From the NCBI GenBank assembly GCA_027035765.1, contig JALVUD010000008.1:79542-143541 (forward strand): a DNA stretch of 64,000 nt, read 5' to 3'. Numbering within the stretch: the first letter of the stretch is position 1; the number at the start of each line of letters is the position of its first letter. The notes below the pieces were generated by a model. The model searched no databases. It had not been told where the DNA came from and worked only from the letters and a program-made list of their open reading frames with translations. The stretch comes from Campylobacteraceae bacterium. GTDB lineage: Bacteria; Campylobacterota; Campylobacteria; Campylobacterales; Sulfurovaceae. The position numbers and the translations under genes were made by a program. This document shows positions 54,992 to 63,931 of the stretch, piece by piece.

Positions 54992-55989
54992 GCCGGGAAA
55001 AAGTCAGTTACAAAGAGGCGGGGGTCGATATCGACGCCGGCAACGCCTTCGTCGAAGCGATCAAAGCGGATGTCAAATCAACCTTCGATGAGCATGTCAT
55101 CGGGGGTATCGGCTCCTTTGCCGGGGCTTATGCCCTGCCTGAGGGATATCGCGAACCGGTCCTGCTTTCGGCGACCGACGGCGTAGGAACCAAGCTCAAG
55201 CTGGCGATTGACAGCGGACGCCTCGATACCGTGGGGATCGACCTGGTGGCCATGTGTGTCAACGATCTCATCTGCAACTTCGGAACCCCGATGTTTTTCC
55301 TCGACTACTACGCCACTGGCAGACTCCTGCCCGAAGAGGCCCGGCGCGTCGTCAGCGGAATCGCCGAAGGGTGCCGCCGCGGCCAGTGCGCTCTGATCGG
55401 GGGTGAGACGGCGGAGATGCCGGGAATGTACGGAGAGAAAGATTTTGACCTGGCCGGCTTTGCCGTGGGGATAGCCGAACGGGAGGAGATGGACCGTGTC
55501 AGCCGGGTCAAGCCGGGGCAGATCCTCCTGGCCCTGCCCAGCTCCGGCGTGCACTCCAACGGCTATTCCCTGGTACGGAAACTTTTTTTCGAAAAGCTCG
55601 GAATGTCCTTCGAGGACGATTTCGAGGGCCGTCCGTTGATCGAAGTGCTGCTGGAGCCCACACGGATCTATGTGCCGGAGTTCAAGGCCAACAAAGAGCA
55701 TATCGTGGCCCTTGCCCATATTACCGGCGGAGGAATCGTGGAGAACCTGCCCCGGGTCTTGCCTGAAAATGTCCGCGCCGTGGTGGACCGCTCCAAGATC
55801 CGTACGTTGCCGGTCTTCGACTTTATGGCACGCTATGTGGAAGAGGAGGAGATGTTCCGAACCTTCAATATGGGAGTCGGAATGGTCTGGGTCGTTGAAG
55901 CGGAAGAGGTGGATGCTGTGCTGAAGGCCACCGATGCCTATGTGATCGGTGAACTGGTGGCCGGAGAGCGGGGCGTTACACTCTCCTGA
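54988..55989 (+). CDS. purM: Phosphoribosylformylglycinamidine cyclo-ligase
   Basis: 333 residues; the AIR synthetase of purine synthesis. Motifs: YKEAGVDIDAGN, LLSATDGVGTKLKLA, VNDLICNFGTPMFFLDYYATG and ALIGGETAEMPGMY, all standard PurM. The gene starts 4 bases inside the preceding small gene. A long inverted repeat follows its stop. Confidence 0.97.
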   Translation: MSREKVSYKEAGVDIDAGNAFVEAIKADVKSTFDEHVIGGIGSFAGAYALPEGYREPVLLSATDGVGTKLKLAIDSGRLDTVGIDLVAMCVNDLICNFGTPMFFLDYYATGRLLPEEARRVVSGIAEGCRRGQCALIGGETAEMPGMYGEKDFDLAGFAVGIAEREEMDRVSRVKPGQILLALPSSGVHSNGYSLVRKLFFEKLGMSFEDDFEGRPLIEVLLEPTRIYVPEFKANKEHIVALAHITGGGIVENLPRVLPENVRAVVDRSKIRTLPVFDFMARYVEEEEMFRTFNMGVGMVWVVEAEEVDAVLKATDAYVIGELVAGERGVTLS

Positions 55990-56064
55990 ACCCAAATTTT
56001 GCAGTAGAAAGTTCGTCAGGTGCATCGAAGCAGATGGCGTGCTGACTGATGCAAATTTTGGGTT
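55989..56064. repeat. Inverted repeat enclosing about 46 bases, after purM
   Basis: AACCCAAATTTTGCA (55989-56003) pairs with TGCAAATTTTGGGTT (56050-56064) with one mismatch. The stretch between the arms has its own partial complementarity (TGCATCGAAG … TGATGCA). No gene is evident in 55990-56161. It could end the purM transcript or be a small RNA or miniature repeat. Confidence 0.6.
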
Positions 56065-56161
56065 GAAAGAGGCGGCAGGCTTCAAAAATCTTCTGAATAC
56101 TCTCTTTTTCTTCTCTGATATCACTTGACGAATCTGTAAAATCTTCCCGTACAGCCTGCCC

Positions 56162-57523
56162 CTAGCGGTGCAGTCCGCCGACACGGGCTCCACCGCCGCC
56201 CATCGAGTGTGGAGCCATATGCATCGATGGGCGTATAGCCGGCATAGGCCGGGGTCTGGGCATAGGCCGAGGCACCGGTTTGGGCCGGACGGAAGGTTTG
56301 GGCTTGGGTTTTGGCATAGGCCGCGGCTGAGGTTTGACCGTCGGTTTCGGTCTGGCTGAGGGTTTGGGTTTCGCCGCCGGCTTTGGCCGGGCCGCCGGCT
56401 TGGGTTGAACGGCCGGTTTGACGGTCGGTTTGCTGATCTGCTGCCGGATGGCTTCCGGGTGTTTTCTAAGGGCCTCCTGTGCCTGTTTGAGTTGGGTTCC
56501 GCTTCGCTGTTCGAGCTTTTCCTGCGCTGCTTTTCGACGCATCTCTCTGCTGTCGGGGCGTACCGTTGTCGGAGCGACTTTTTTACGCACCTCTTTCAGG
56601 TGGGGATTTTTGGGCAGGAGTTGATGGCGCCATGAGAGAGGTTTGGCGTGTCCGGGAACGGGATGGGGATAGTAGTGGTGGTGGTGATCGATATAGATAT
56701 CATGGTGGTGCCAATCCCAATGACACCAGAGCGCGTGGAAGGCCCCCAGCACCGCGAAAAGACCGAAGAAGTGGTCGCCGTGGGGATGGTAGTGGGGCGG
56801 GTAGTAGAAGAGGGGAGGCTCATCATACCACCAGGGACCGAAGATCCAGCCCGGATCGTAGACCGGGACGTAGACGATCTCGGGGTCGGCCGGTTGAATG
56901 ATGATCGTCTCTTTCTCTACCTTCACCGTCTGCTCTTTGGTGCTTTTGAGATTGCCGGCCTCCTGGGCCTTTTTGCGGAGCTTCTGGATCGTATCCATTA
57001 CCCGGTCAGGATCGGCCAGAAACATCTCGCCTATTTGCCGGGTCCATTCCGGTTTGCCGGCGAGCATCTCCAGAACGTCCGGGAAGGCTGTCAGGGCCAC
57101 AACGCTGGGATCCCAGGGCTGTTTGCCCGCCTTCTCGAGGATCTTGTCGGCAGGGAGTTCCCCCTGGGCCTTCCGCCACTCCCATGCCGCCTGGAGCTGA
57201 TCGGGGTAGGTGGCGGCCATCAGCACCTGGGCCAGGAGAGGATCGGGATAGAGAGCGATGGGGGCCAACGCTGTATCGAGATCCTTCTGGGTATAAGTTG
57301 CGGCGGGGGCGGTTTCATCGGCACCGTTTTGAACCGTTTGGGCAGAGGCGGCCGCCGCGGAAGATTGTTGCATTTGAGATCCTTCGGTCACTTGAAGGGT
57401 CGATCCGACAGCGGCATCGGATGAATTTCGAGCCGGCTCCGAAACGGTACCGTTCCCCTGCGCGAAGAGCAGAACTCCTGCAGCAAGAAGTAAAAATATC
57501 CCCAAAACAGCGGTTTTTTTCAT
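56162..57523 (-). CDS. DUF3300 protein, exported, histidine-rich with Pro-Lys tail
   Basis: 453 residues. A hydrophobic N-terminal signal (about 1-21), a low-complexity Ser/Ala stretch, then the DUF3300 core with LAPIALYPDPLLAQVLMAATYP (given here in two overlapping parts: LAPIALYPDPLLAQ, VLMAATYP) and PADPEIVYVPVYDPGWIFGP. A histidine/tyrosine/tryptophan-rich segment follows (HYHPHGDHFF, DWHHHDIYIDHHHHYYPHP), which could bind metal. The last 130 residues are a PKP/RPKP repeat. DUF3300 has no established function; a cell-envelope role is likely from the signal and repeats. It stands alone, divergent from thrS. Confidence 0.82.
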   Translation of the reverse strand: MKKTAVLGIFLLLAAGVLLFAQGNGTVSEPARNSSDAAVGSTLQVTEGSQMQQSSAAAASAQTVQNGADETAPAATYTQKDLDTALAPIALYPDPLLAQVLMAATYPDQLQAAWEWRKAQGELPADKILEKAGKQPWDPSVVALTAFPDVLEMLAGKPEWTRQIGEMFLADPDRVMDTIQKLRKKAQEAGNLKSTKEQTVKVEKETIIIQPADPEIVYVPVYDPGWIFGPWWYDEPPLFYYPPHYHPHGDHFFGLFAVLGAFHALWCHWDWHHHDIYIDHHHHYYPHPVPGHAKPLSWRHQLLPKNPHLKEVRKKVAPTTVRPDSREMRRKAAQEKLEQRSGTQLKQAQEALRKHPEAIRQQISKPTVKPAVQPKPAARPKPAAKPKPSARPKPTVKPQPRPMPKPKPKPSVRPKPVPRPMPRPRPMPAIRPSMHMAPHSMGGGGARVGGLHR

Positions 57524-57614
57524 TCTCTTTTCCTCCCATCCTGATATATATCCGTTTGCACAGTTTTGTAGTATAACACAGTCACTTGAGAGAGGAAGTT
57601 TTCTAATCCCAATC

Positions 57615-57653
57615 TGCTATAATTTGCCTCATTATATTACGGCAGAACTGCCG
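57615..57653 (+). promoter_or_regulatory. thrS promoter and leader hairpin
   Basis: Extended -10 TGCTATAAT at 57615-57623. The short leader then has CGGCAG-AA-CTGCCG (57640-57653) just before the ribosome-binding site AAAGGA and the GTG start at 57670. A leader hairpin next to the start suggests translational control, as known for thrS elsewhere by a different structure. Confidence 0.5.
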
Positions 57654-57669
57654 CATCAAAAGGACAGCT

Positions 57670-59487
57670 GTGAGCGAAGATATAATCGGCTACGTGAAAG
57701 CAGATGGAGAGATTGTGGATACCCAGAGTGTCGGGGATTCCTGTGAAGGATGCCGGGAGATCGCCTACGACAACTCCCCGGAAGCTCTGGAGATCATCCG
57801 CCATTCTACGGCCCACCTGATGGCCCAGGCGATCCGGGAGCTCTACCCCGATGCCCGGTTCTTTGTCGGACCGGTCGTGGATGAAGGGTTCTATTACGAT
57901 TTCCGGACCTCCGAAAAGATCGGGGAAGAGGACCTCAAAACAATCGAAAAAAAGATGAAAGAGCTGGTCAAGAAAAAGATCCCCATCGAAAAGTACGAGA
58001 TCAGCAAAAACGAAGCGGTGGAGAAGTTCAAAAACGACGATCTGAAACAGGCGGTACTCAAAAATATCCCCTCCGAAACGGTCTCGATCTATCGCCAGGG
58101 GGATTTCGAGGATCTCTGCCGCGGTCCCCATGTGCCCAACACCCGGTATCTGCATAACTTCAAGCTGACCCGTATCGCCGGGGCCTACCTGGGGGGGGAC
58201 GAAAATGCCGAGATGCTGACCCGAATCTACGGGGTGGCTTTTGCCGACAAAGCGTCGCTGAAAAACTATCTCCAGATGATGGAAGAGGCCAAAAAGCGCG
58301 ATCACCGGAAGCTGGGGACGGAGCTGGAGCTCTTCATGTTCGACGAGGAGGCGGGGGCGGGGCTGCCCTTCTGGCTGCCCAAGGGTGCGCGGCTTCGCGG
58401 CAAACTGGAGCAGATCCTCTGGCGTTCCCACCGCCGCCGGGGCTACGAGCCGGTTCGGGGGCCCGAGATCCTCAAGGCCGAGATGTGGCGCACCAGCGGC
58501 CACTACGCCTGCTACGGTGAGAACATGTACCTCACCGAGATCGACGGTCAGGAGTACGGCCTCAAGCCCATGAACTGTATCGGGCATATCCTGATGTTCA
58601 AACACTCCACCAAAAGTTACCGGGATCTGCCCCTGAAATATTTCGAGTACGGTGTGGTCCACCGCCACGAAAAGAGCGGGGTGCTCCACGGCCTGCTGCG
58701 GGTGCGGGAGTTTACCCAGGATGACGCCCACATCTTCTGTACCCCCGAGCAGATCAAGCCGGTGGTTCTGGAGGTGGTGGAGTTCGTCGATGCGGTGATG
58801 AAGAAGTTTGGCTTCGACTACACGATGGAGATCTCCACCAAACCCGAAAAGGCCATCGGCGACGATGCGGTCTGGGAGATCGCTACCAACGCCCTCAAAG
58901 AGGCCCTGGACGAAAACGGCCTCGAATACGGGATCGACGAGGGAGGCGGTGCCTTCTACGGCCCCAAGATCGATGTCAAGATCACCGATGCCATCGGTCG
59001 CAAATGGCAGTGCGGAACGGTACAGGTGGACTTCAACCTTCCCGAGCGCTTCGATGTGGAGTATGTAGCCGAAGACAACACCCGCCAGCGTCCCGTGATG
59101 ATTCACCGGGCGATTCTGGGGAGCTTCGAGCGCTTTATCGCGATCCTGACCGAGCACTACGCCGGGGAGTTCCCCTTCTTCATCGCTCCGACCCAGGTGA
59201 TCTTCGTCCCCATCGCGGCGGAGCATACCGCCTACGCCCGGGAACTGGCGGCGGAGCTGACGGAGCGGGAGATCGACAGCGAGATCTATGATCGCAACGA
59301 TTCGCTCAACAAACGGATCCGCCTGGCGGAGAAACAGAAGGTTCCCTACGTGGTGATTGTGGGAGACGAAGAGGTCAAACAGCGCAGCGTCGCCATCCGG
59401 GACCGCCGTAAAAAGGAGCAGTATAACCTGTCGGCTGACGATTTTATGCTACAATTGAGCCAACAACTTCAAGAAGGGAAAATTTGA
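57670..59487 (+). CDS. thrS: Threonyl-tRNA synthetase
   Basis: 605 residues. It lacks most of the N-terminal TGS domain found in the 640-residue E. coli enzyme and begins close to the editing domain ([11 protein letters not shown], zinc-type HxxxH). The class II catalytic core shows motif 2 ([20 protein letters not shown], shown here from position FEYGVV) with [10 protein letters not shown], and motif 3 near the end of the core. The anticodon-binding domain is C-terminal. It starts with GTG. Its stop overlaps the TTG start of infC. Confidence 0.96.
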   Translation: MSEDIIGYVKADGEIVDTQSVGDSCEGCREIAYDNSPEALEIIRHSTAHLMAQAIRELYPDARFFVGPVVDEGFYYDFRTSEKIGEEDLKTIEKKMKELVKKKIPIEKYEISKNEAVEKFKNDDLKQAVLKNIPSETVSIYRQGDFEDLCRGPHVPNTRYLHNFKLTRIAGAYLGGDENAEMLTRIYGVAFADKASLKNYLQMMEEAKKRDHRKLGTELELFMFDEEAGAGLPFWLPKGARLRGKLEQILWRSHRRRGYEPVRGPEILKAEMWRTSGHYACYGENMYLTEIDGQEYGLKPMNCIGHILMFKHSTKSYRDLPLKYFEYGVVHRHEKSGVLHGLLRVREFTQDDAHIFCTPEQIKPVVLEVVEFVDAVMKKFGFDYTMEISTKPEKAIGDDAVWEIATNALKEALDENGLEYGIDEGGGAFYGPKIDVKITDAIGRKWQCGTVQVDFNLPERFDVEYVAEDNTRQRPVMIHRAILGSFERFIAILTEHYAGEFPFFIAPTQVIFVPIAAEHTAYARELAAELTEREIDSEIYDRNDSLNKRIRLAEKQKVPYVVIVGDEEVKQRSVAIRDRRKKEQYNLSADDFMLQLSQQLQEGKI

Positions 59488-60035
59488 GCAAACAACAGCG
59501 CAACACACGGGGAAAGAGGAGAGAGGATAGCGTCATTATGAATGACGCCATTCGGGCGCGGGAACTTCGCGTCGTCGGAGATGACAAAGAGCAGTACGGG
59601 ATCATTCCCCGTGAGGAGGCGCTGAAGATCGCCGAGGAGAAGGGACTGGATCTGGTCCTGATCTCTCCCGACGCCACTCCGCCTGTGGCCAAGATTATGG
59701 ACTACGGGAAGCACAAATATCAGCTCGAAAAGAAGAAAAAAGAGGCGAAGAAGAATCAGAAGAAGATCGAGGTCAAAGAGGTCAAGTTCTCCTGCAAGAT
59801 CGCCGACAACGATATCGCCTACAAGGTCAAGCACGCCCGGGAGTTCCTGGAAAAAGGCAAGCATGTCAAGCTCCGGGTTTTCCTCCGAGGCCGTGAAATG
59901 GCCAACCCCGAACTGGGGGTCGAAGTGCTCAACCGGGTCTGGCCCATGATCGAGGATCTGGGCACACTGGAAAAAGCCCCCCATCAGGAAGGGCGCTACA
60001 TCTCCATGTATGTCACTCCCAAAAAAGAGAAATAG
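59484..60035 (+). CDS. infC: Translation initiation factor IF-3
   Basis: 183 residues: the N-domain ([21 protein letters not shown]), a lysine-rich linker helix ([20 protein letters not shown]) and the C-domain ([18 protein letters not shown]). IF-3 checks start codons. Fittingly, it uses a rare TTG start, sharing bases with the thrS stop (TTGA), a basis for self-regulation as with the rare start of E. coli infC. A ribosome-binding site GAAGG lies 7 bases upstream. Confidence 0.95.
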   Translation: MSKQQRNTRGKRREDSVIMNDAIRARELRVVGDDKEQYGIIPREEALKIAEEKGLDLVLISPDATPPVAKIMDYGKHKYQLEKKKKEAKKNQKKIEVKEVKFSCKIADNDIAYKVKHAREFLEKGKHVKLRVFLRGREMANPELGVEVLNRVWPMIEDLGTLEKAPHQEGRYISMYVTPKKEK

Positions 60036-60047
60036 AACTTGCCCATC

Positions 60048-60119
60048 GGAGAAAGTATTCACACTTTCTCCTCCCCCAATGACCAATAACCAATGACTCG
60101 CCGGCCTATTTCGGGCCAG
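60048..60119. other. Convergent intergenic block: hairpin, heptamer array, hairpin
   Basis: Hairpin GGAGAAAGT/ACTTTCTCC (60048-60071, 6-base loop), then three heptamers CCAATGA, CCAATAA, CCAATGA (60076-60096), then a GC-rich stem around 60099-60119 (GGCC … GGCC). It separates infC from the convergent pyrE and probably ends transcription from both sides. Same hairpin-plus-heptamer style as 54166-54371. Confidence 0.7.
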
Positions 60120-60121
60120 CG

Positions 60122-60730
60122 CTAATTCCCCCGGCTACCCGGTTTGATCGCTTCGCTTCCCGCTTTGCACATGGGGCATTCTTCGGGAGTGTACATCTCG
60201 AATTCGAAATCGGCCAGGGCGAAGAAGGGTTTGTCGGCAGGGAGTTTGCACTCGGGCTTGGGGGCTTTGCCACTGCCGCTCCGGGCGCAGAATCCCCGGT
60301 TGGCCAGCGCGGCGAAACCGACCACCTCGGCTCCCAGTGATTCGATGATCTCAGCTGCCTCCATCGCCGATCCGCCGGTGGTGATGATGTCTTCGCAGAC
60401 GAGGATCTTTTCGCCGGGTTGGACTTCGAAACCTCTTCGAAGCTGCATTTCCCCCTCTTTGCGCTCGACGAAAATCGAGCGCACCCCCAGCGCCCTTGCC
60501 AGCTCGTAGCCCGCCAATACACCGCCCAGGGCCGGTGCACAGACGGTGTCGATCTCCAGACCGCTCTCCCGGATGCGTTTCGCCAATTCCGTCGCCAGCA
60601 GTTCGGCCCGTTTGGGGTCTTCCAGGACTTTGGCACTCTGGAGGTAGCGGTTGGAGTGGTTGCCGCTGGAGAGGATGAAGTGCCCTTCCAGGAGGGCGCC
60701 GGCATCCTTGTAGATCTTTTCGACGTCCAT
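60122..60730 (-). CDS. pyrE: Orotate phosphoribosyltransferase
   Basis: 202 residues. PRPP-binding motif [17 protein letters not shown] (about 108-124) and the N-terminal [11 protein letters not shown] loop are typical. It makes OMP in pyrimidine synthesis. The C-terminal [16 protein letters not shown] is the pattern seen in this type of PyrE. It is last in the secG-frr-pyrE series, 5 bases after frr. Confidence 0.96.
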   Translation of the reverse strand: MDVEKIYKDAGALLEGHFILSSGNHSNRYLQSAKVLEDPKRAELLATELAKRIRESGLEIDTVCAPALGGVLAGYELARALGVRSIFVERKEGEMQLRRGFEVQPGEKILVCEDIITTGGSAMEAAEIIESLGAEVVGFAALANRGFCARSGSGKAPKPECKLPADKPFFALADFEFEMYTPEECPMCKAGSEAIKPGSRGN

Positions 60731-60735
60731 GGCGA

Positions 60736-61293
60736 TCAGACCCGGAGGATATCGGCCTCTTTGGCCTTGAGGGATTCATCGACCTTGGCGATGAACTCGT
60801 CGGTGAGCTTCTGGACCTGGTCCAGGGCCCGTTTCATCTCATCCTCGCTGATCTCTTTGTCGTGTTCGAGCCGCTTGATCTTGTTGTTGGCCTCTTTGCG
60901 GACATTGCGGATTGCCACTTTGGCCTTTTCCGCCATCTGTTTGGCCTGCTTGACGATCTCCTGACGCTGCTCCACCGTCATCGGGGGGAAGAAGAGCTTG
61001 ATGAAGTCTCCGTCGTTATTGGGGTTGACGCCGATATTGGCCTCCTGGATCGCCCGCTCGATCTCGGAGAGCATGGACTTCTCCCAGGGGTTGATGGCAA
61101 TGGTGGTGGCATCCTGGACAACCACATTCCCCACCTGATTGAGAGGTGTGGGGGTTCCGTAATAGTCCACTTTGATATTGTCGACGATCTGGGTAGTGAC
61201 TTTGCCGGTCCGCAGGGTGGCAAAATCACGTTTCATAGCGTCGATACTTTTAGTCATATGATCTTTGGCTTCTTCAAAAATCTCTTCGAGCAT
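60736..61293 (-). CDS. frr: Ribosome recycling factor
   Basis: 185 residues, the standard RRF length and sequence ([36 protein letters not shown], and the helical bundle [20 protein letters not shown]). It splits post-termination ribosomes with EF-G. It lies between secG and pyrE, an order conserved in Campylobacterota. Confidence 0.97.
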   Translation of the reverse strand: MLEEIFEEAKDHMTKSIDAMKRDFATLRTGKVTTQIVDNIKVDYYGTPTPLNQVGNVVVQDATTIAINPWEKSMLSEIERAIQEANIGVNPNNDGDFIKLFFPPMTVEQRQEIVKQAKQMAEKAKVAIRNVRKEANNKIKRLEHDKEISEDEMKRALDQVQKLTDEFIAKVDESLKAKEADILRV

Positions 61294-61416
61294 CTAACGA
61301 TCCTTTGGATGGAATGGATTTTGATGGGCCTATTCTAACCTCTTTTTGCTTACATGGTAGGCGGTATAAACAGGGGTGGAAAGTGTGGGAGAGGTGGTGC
61401 CTCTGCCTGGGGATTG

Positions 61417-61755
61417 TTACTGCTTCTGCTCAGTCGAGGGAGCGGAAGGAGCGGCAGGTACCGGCGCCGGAGTGGGTGCGGGGGCTTTTGCCTCCTTTTT
61501 GGGGAGGGTGTCGACGACGGAACGGCTGCTCTCTTTGTTGTAGAGGTAGCCCAGTGCCAGGGTATTGATAACGAAGAGCAAAGCGAGGGTAAAGGTGGCC
61601 TTGGCGAGGAAACCGCTGGGGCCTTTGGCTCCGAAAAGGGACTCATTGCTGCCACTGTAGGCGCCCAGTCCGATACTGGAGCTTTTTTGCAGCAAAATAG
61701 TGATGGTGATGAGAATAGCGAGAATAATCTGTACGATCATAAGTGTCGATGTCAT
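61417..61755 (-). CDS. secG: Protein translocase subunit SecG
   Basis: 112 residues with two membrane helices (about 4-23 and 53-72) separated by the SecG loop SSSIGLGAYSGSNESLFGAKGP. The C-terminal tail is a Pro/Ala-rich low-complexity stretch. Part of the SecYEG channel in the inner membrane. First gene of secG-frr-pyrE. Confidence 0.92.
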   Translation of the reverse strand: MTSTLMIVQIILAILITITILLQKSSSIGLGAYSGSNESLFGAKGPSGFLAKATFTLALLFVINTLALGYLYNKESSRSVVDTLPKKEAKAPAPTPAPVPAAPSAPSTEQKQ

Positions 61756-61825
61756 GTTGGCCTCTTCACTGAATGCCGGAGCGACGGCTTTCGGTATAAT
61801 TTGGCGCGATTATACCCAAATTCCC

Positions 61826-62572
61826 ATGAAAAAGGCATACCGCCTGATGAGAGCTGTCAAAGAGTTCAGTCGTTTTGCCGAGACTTACAGCCGGTACAAC
61901 ATTATCCAGCGGCAGGTGGCTCAGCGTCTGGTATGTGATTTTATGCCTCGAGGTCCGGGACGGATTTTGGACCTCGGATGCGGTGAGGGAGAGATCTTTC
62001 GGCAACTCTCCGGCCGGCAGATTCCCTTCGGCCGACTTTTCGCGGTGGATCTCTCCCAAAAGATGCTCATGCTGCATCCTAGGGATAATCGGGTACAGCT
62101 TCTTCAGGGTGATTTTGACGACCTGGGCTTTCTTGAAAGTTTGAAGAGAGAAAAGATTGACACTGTCCTCTCCGCTTCAGCGTTGCAGTGGTCCGGGGAT
62201 CTGGAACGGACGGCAGAGACACTTTCCGGCATTGGAAATCGGGCTGCCTTTGCGATTTTTACCTCCGGAACTTTCCGGACACTTCATCACTGCGCCGGAA
62301 CCACCTCTCCGATTCGCTCCTATGAAACGGTTGAAATGATTCTGCAGCAACATTACGAGTTCGAGAGAATTGAAAAGGTGGAGTACCGGCTTCGTTTTGA
62401 GGATCCCCAGGCGATCTTTCGCTATATCAAACGAAGCGGTGTCAGCGGGGGAGAAGCCCGATTGCACTATCGGCAGACCCGCCGGCTGATCGAGAGCTAT
62501 CCTCTGGACTATCTGGAGTTTGAACTGCTCTTCTTTTCAGGTAAGCCCAAAAGCTCCTTTTCCAGAGCGTAG
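61826..62572 (+). CDS. BioC-like SAM-dependent methyltransferase
   Basis: 248 residues. Class I methyltransferase with SAM loop ILDLGCGEGEIFRQL (about 47-61), AVDLSQKML and SASALQWSGDLER. The start EFSRFAETYSRYNIIQRQVA and the ALQW signature resemble BioC, which methylates malonyl-ACP to start biotin synthesis. No other biotin gene is nearby, so the call is by sequence pattern only. The ATG at 61826 follows a TATAAT at about 61794. Its 3' end overlaps the convergent ThiD2-like gene by 64 bases. Confidence 0.7.
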   Translation: MKKAYRLMRAVKEFSRFAETYSRYNIIQRQVAQRLVCDFMPRGPGRILDLGCGEGEIFRQLSGRQIPFGRLFAVDLSQKMLMLHPRDNRVQLLQGDFDDLGFLESLKREKIDTVLSASALQWSGDLERTAETLSGIGNRAAFAIFTSGTFRTLHHCAGTTSPIRSYETVEMILQQHYEFERIEKVEYRLRFEDPQAIFRYIKRSGVSGGEARLHYRQTRRLIESYPLDYLEFELLFFSGKPKSSFSRA

Positions 62573-62937
62573 AGCTCATAGCGTACATTTTTGAAGAGCG
62601 ACGAGAGAACCTGATCCTCTATTTTGAAAGCCTCCTCCAGAACCCGTGCCGACTCCTGGGCCCGTGAAAAGTTCGCAATCATCAGATCACGGATATCGGT
62701 ACGTTGCATTTCGCTCTGGGTGGATGTTTTCAGAACATCCCCCTGAATGTCCCGGTGGATCAGACGGGCAGGGTCATAGGCCGTCTGCAGTGAATGGCGG
62801 AGTCTTTTGAACCGACGGGCAGACGTTTCGTCATCGAAGAGGTAGCGCTGGGTATCCTCCAGAACCCTCAACCCCTCTTTGAGGCGGTTTAGGTTGGCAT
62901 CGATCAGACGTTGGAGTTTGGGAGTAGGATCACTCAT
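62509..62937 (-). CDS. ThiD2-like protein (N-terminal region of some ThiE proteins)
   Basis: 142 residues, all-helical. The start LQRLIDANLNRLKEGLRVLE and the later ANFSRAQESARVLEEAFK match the ThiD2 domain found in front of ThiE in cyanobacteria and as separate proteins in this phylum, linked to pyrimidine-phosphate handling in thiamine synthesis. It starts 8 bases inside the end of the Bax-inhibitor-like gene. The 64-base convergent overlap with the methyltransferase is large, but both ends look coding. Confidence 0.72.
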   Translation of the reverse strand: MSDPTPKLQRLIDANLNRLKEGLRVLEDTQRYLFDDETSARRFKRLRHSLQTAYDPARLIHRDIQGDVLKTSTQSEMQRTDIRDLMIANFSRAQESARVLEEAFKIEDQVLSSLFKNVRYELYALEKELLGLPEKKSSSNSR

Positions 62938-63628
62938 CGTTTCCGAAGATTCCCAAAAGCTGGAGAATCGCTGTGAACATATTCAGAAAATCGATATAAA
63001 GAGAGACAGCGGCATCTACAGGGGAGTCGTAGGCGCCGTTGGCGATGTTCTGGGTATCGTAGATGGTAAAGAGGCTGAAGAGCAGAATCACTCCGGCAGT
63101 GATAATCACGTCAATCATCGGGCTTTTGAGGATGAAAATATTCACCAGCGAAGCGACGATGACGATGATCAGGGTGATGAAGAGCGGTTTGCCCCAGCTC
63201 GAGAAGTCACTGCGGCTGTTAATGGCAAAAAGGCTCAAGGCCCCGAAAAGGACCGACGTCATCAAAAAGGCATTGCCGATGACCGCCCCCTTTCCAAGCC
63301 CGATGAGCGATGCCAGCAGTGGCACCAGGGAAACGCCCGTGAGGAAGGTGAAGAGAAAAAGCATCATCAGATTCAGTCCAGGCTTGCCGCGGGAGAGTCC
63401 GAGGCCGAAGAAGAGAATCAAAAGTTCTGCTCCGAAAATGAACCATTTATACTGGTAGACTGCTGCGGCAAAGGGCATGGTGACGTAAGCGCCGACTGCA
63501 GCGGCCAGCATGCTGGCTGCCAACAGTTGATAGGTCTTTCTCATGAAGTCAACGCGGCTGGCCTCCAGGGCACCGGTGGAACCTTCGGCTGTGAGGTTTC
63601 TGGCATAGTCACGATCGTACAGAGCCAT
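62930..63628 (-). CDS. Bax inhibitor-1/YccA family membrane protein
   Basis: 232 residues with seven predicted membrane segments and the family pattern (MRKTYQLLAASMLAAAVGAY near the start, SLFTIYDTQNIANGAY and ALSLYIDFLNMF-like AAVSLYIDFLNMFTAIL near the end). Relatives are YccA, an FtsH modulator, and proton- or calcium-leak channels. The ATG has AAAGGAG before it and an extended -10 (TGCTATAGT) further upstream. Confidence 0.9.
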   Translation of the reverse strand: MALYDRDYARNLTAEGSTGALEASRVDFMRKTYQLLAASMLAAAVGAYVTMPFAAAVYQYKWFIFGAELLILFFGLGLSRGKPGLNLMMLFLFTFLTGVSLVPLLASLIGLGKGAVIGNAFLMTSVLFGALSLFAINSRSDFSSWGKPLFITLIIVIVASLVNIFILKSPMIDVIITAGVILLFSLFTIYDTQNIANGAYDSPVDAAVSLYIDFLNMFTAILQLLGIFGNDE

Positions 63629-63902
63629 GGCTACTCCTTTGAAATATGTTTTGACGTACTATAGCAGGAATTATTTCGTCATGGTAAACAAAGAAGTTGA
63701 AATCAGAGAAAATTTCTCCGAATGTGTCGGCCGGTAACCTTGTAGAAGGTGTGCCGGTGATTTGTGAACCGGCATTTCCAAATCGATCAAAATATAATCG
63801 TTTAAACAGGAAAAACCTTAAGGATCTTCTGGGCGCCGATCTCTTATATAATGTAAGTCAAATCTCCGGGCAATTTTTTTTGTAATTTTCATGGAAAAAC
63901 CC
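63629..63902. other. Gene-free leader region before a strong promoter
   Basis: No gene seen. Contains the promoter of the Bax-inhibitor-like gene (minus strand), a near-palindrome around 63709 (GAGAAAATTTCTC), a stem-loop GCCGGT-N9-ACCGGC at 63752-63772 and two isolated TATAAT boxes (63793-63798 and 63847-63852) without good -35 partners. Confidence 0.5.
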
Positions 63903-63931
63903 TTGACAGGCCTGGGGTTTTTGTCTATAAT
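63903..63931 (+). promoter_or_regulatory. Near-consensus sigma-70 promoter reading out of the window
   Basis: TTGACA (63903-63908), exactly 17 bases, TATAAT (63926-63931). It is the best promoter in the window. The last 69 bases show no start codon with a ribosome-binding site, so a stable-RNA operon (rRNA or tRNA) beyond base 64000 is a reasonable guess. Confidence 0.75.

Noticed and set aside
55078..56193. 371-codon minus-strand frame over purM
   Set aside because: Antisense of purM, which has complete family motifs.
57600..57669. T-box riboswitch before thrS
   Set aside because: The leader is too short and lacks the T-box sequence; only a small hairpin is present.
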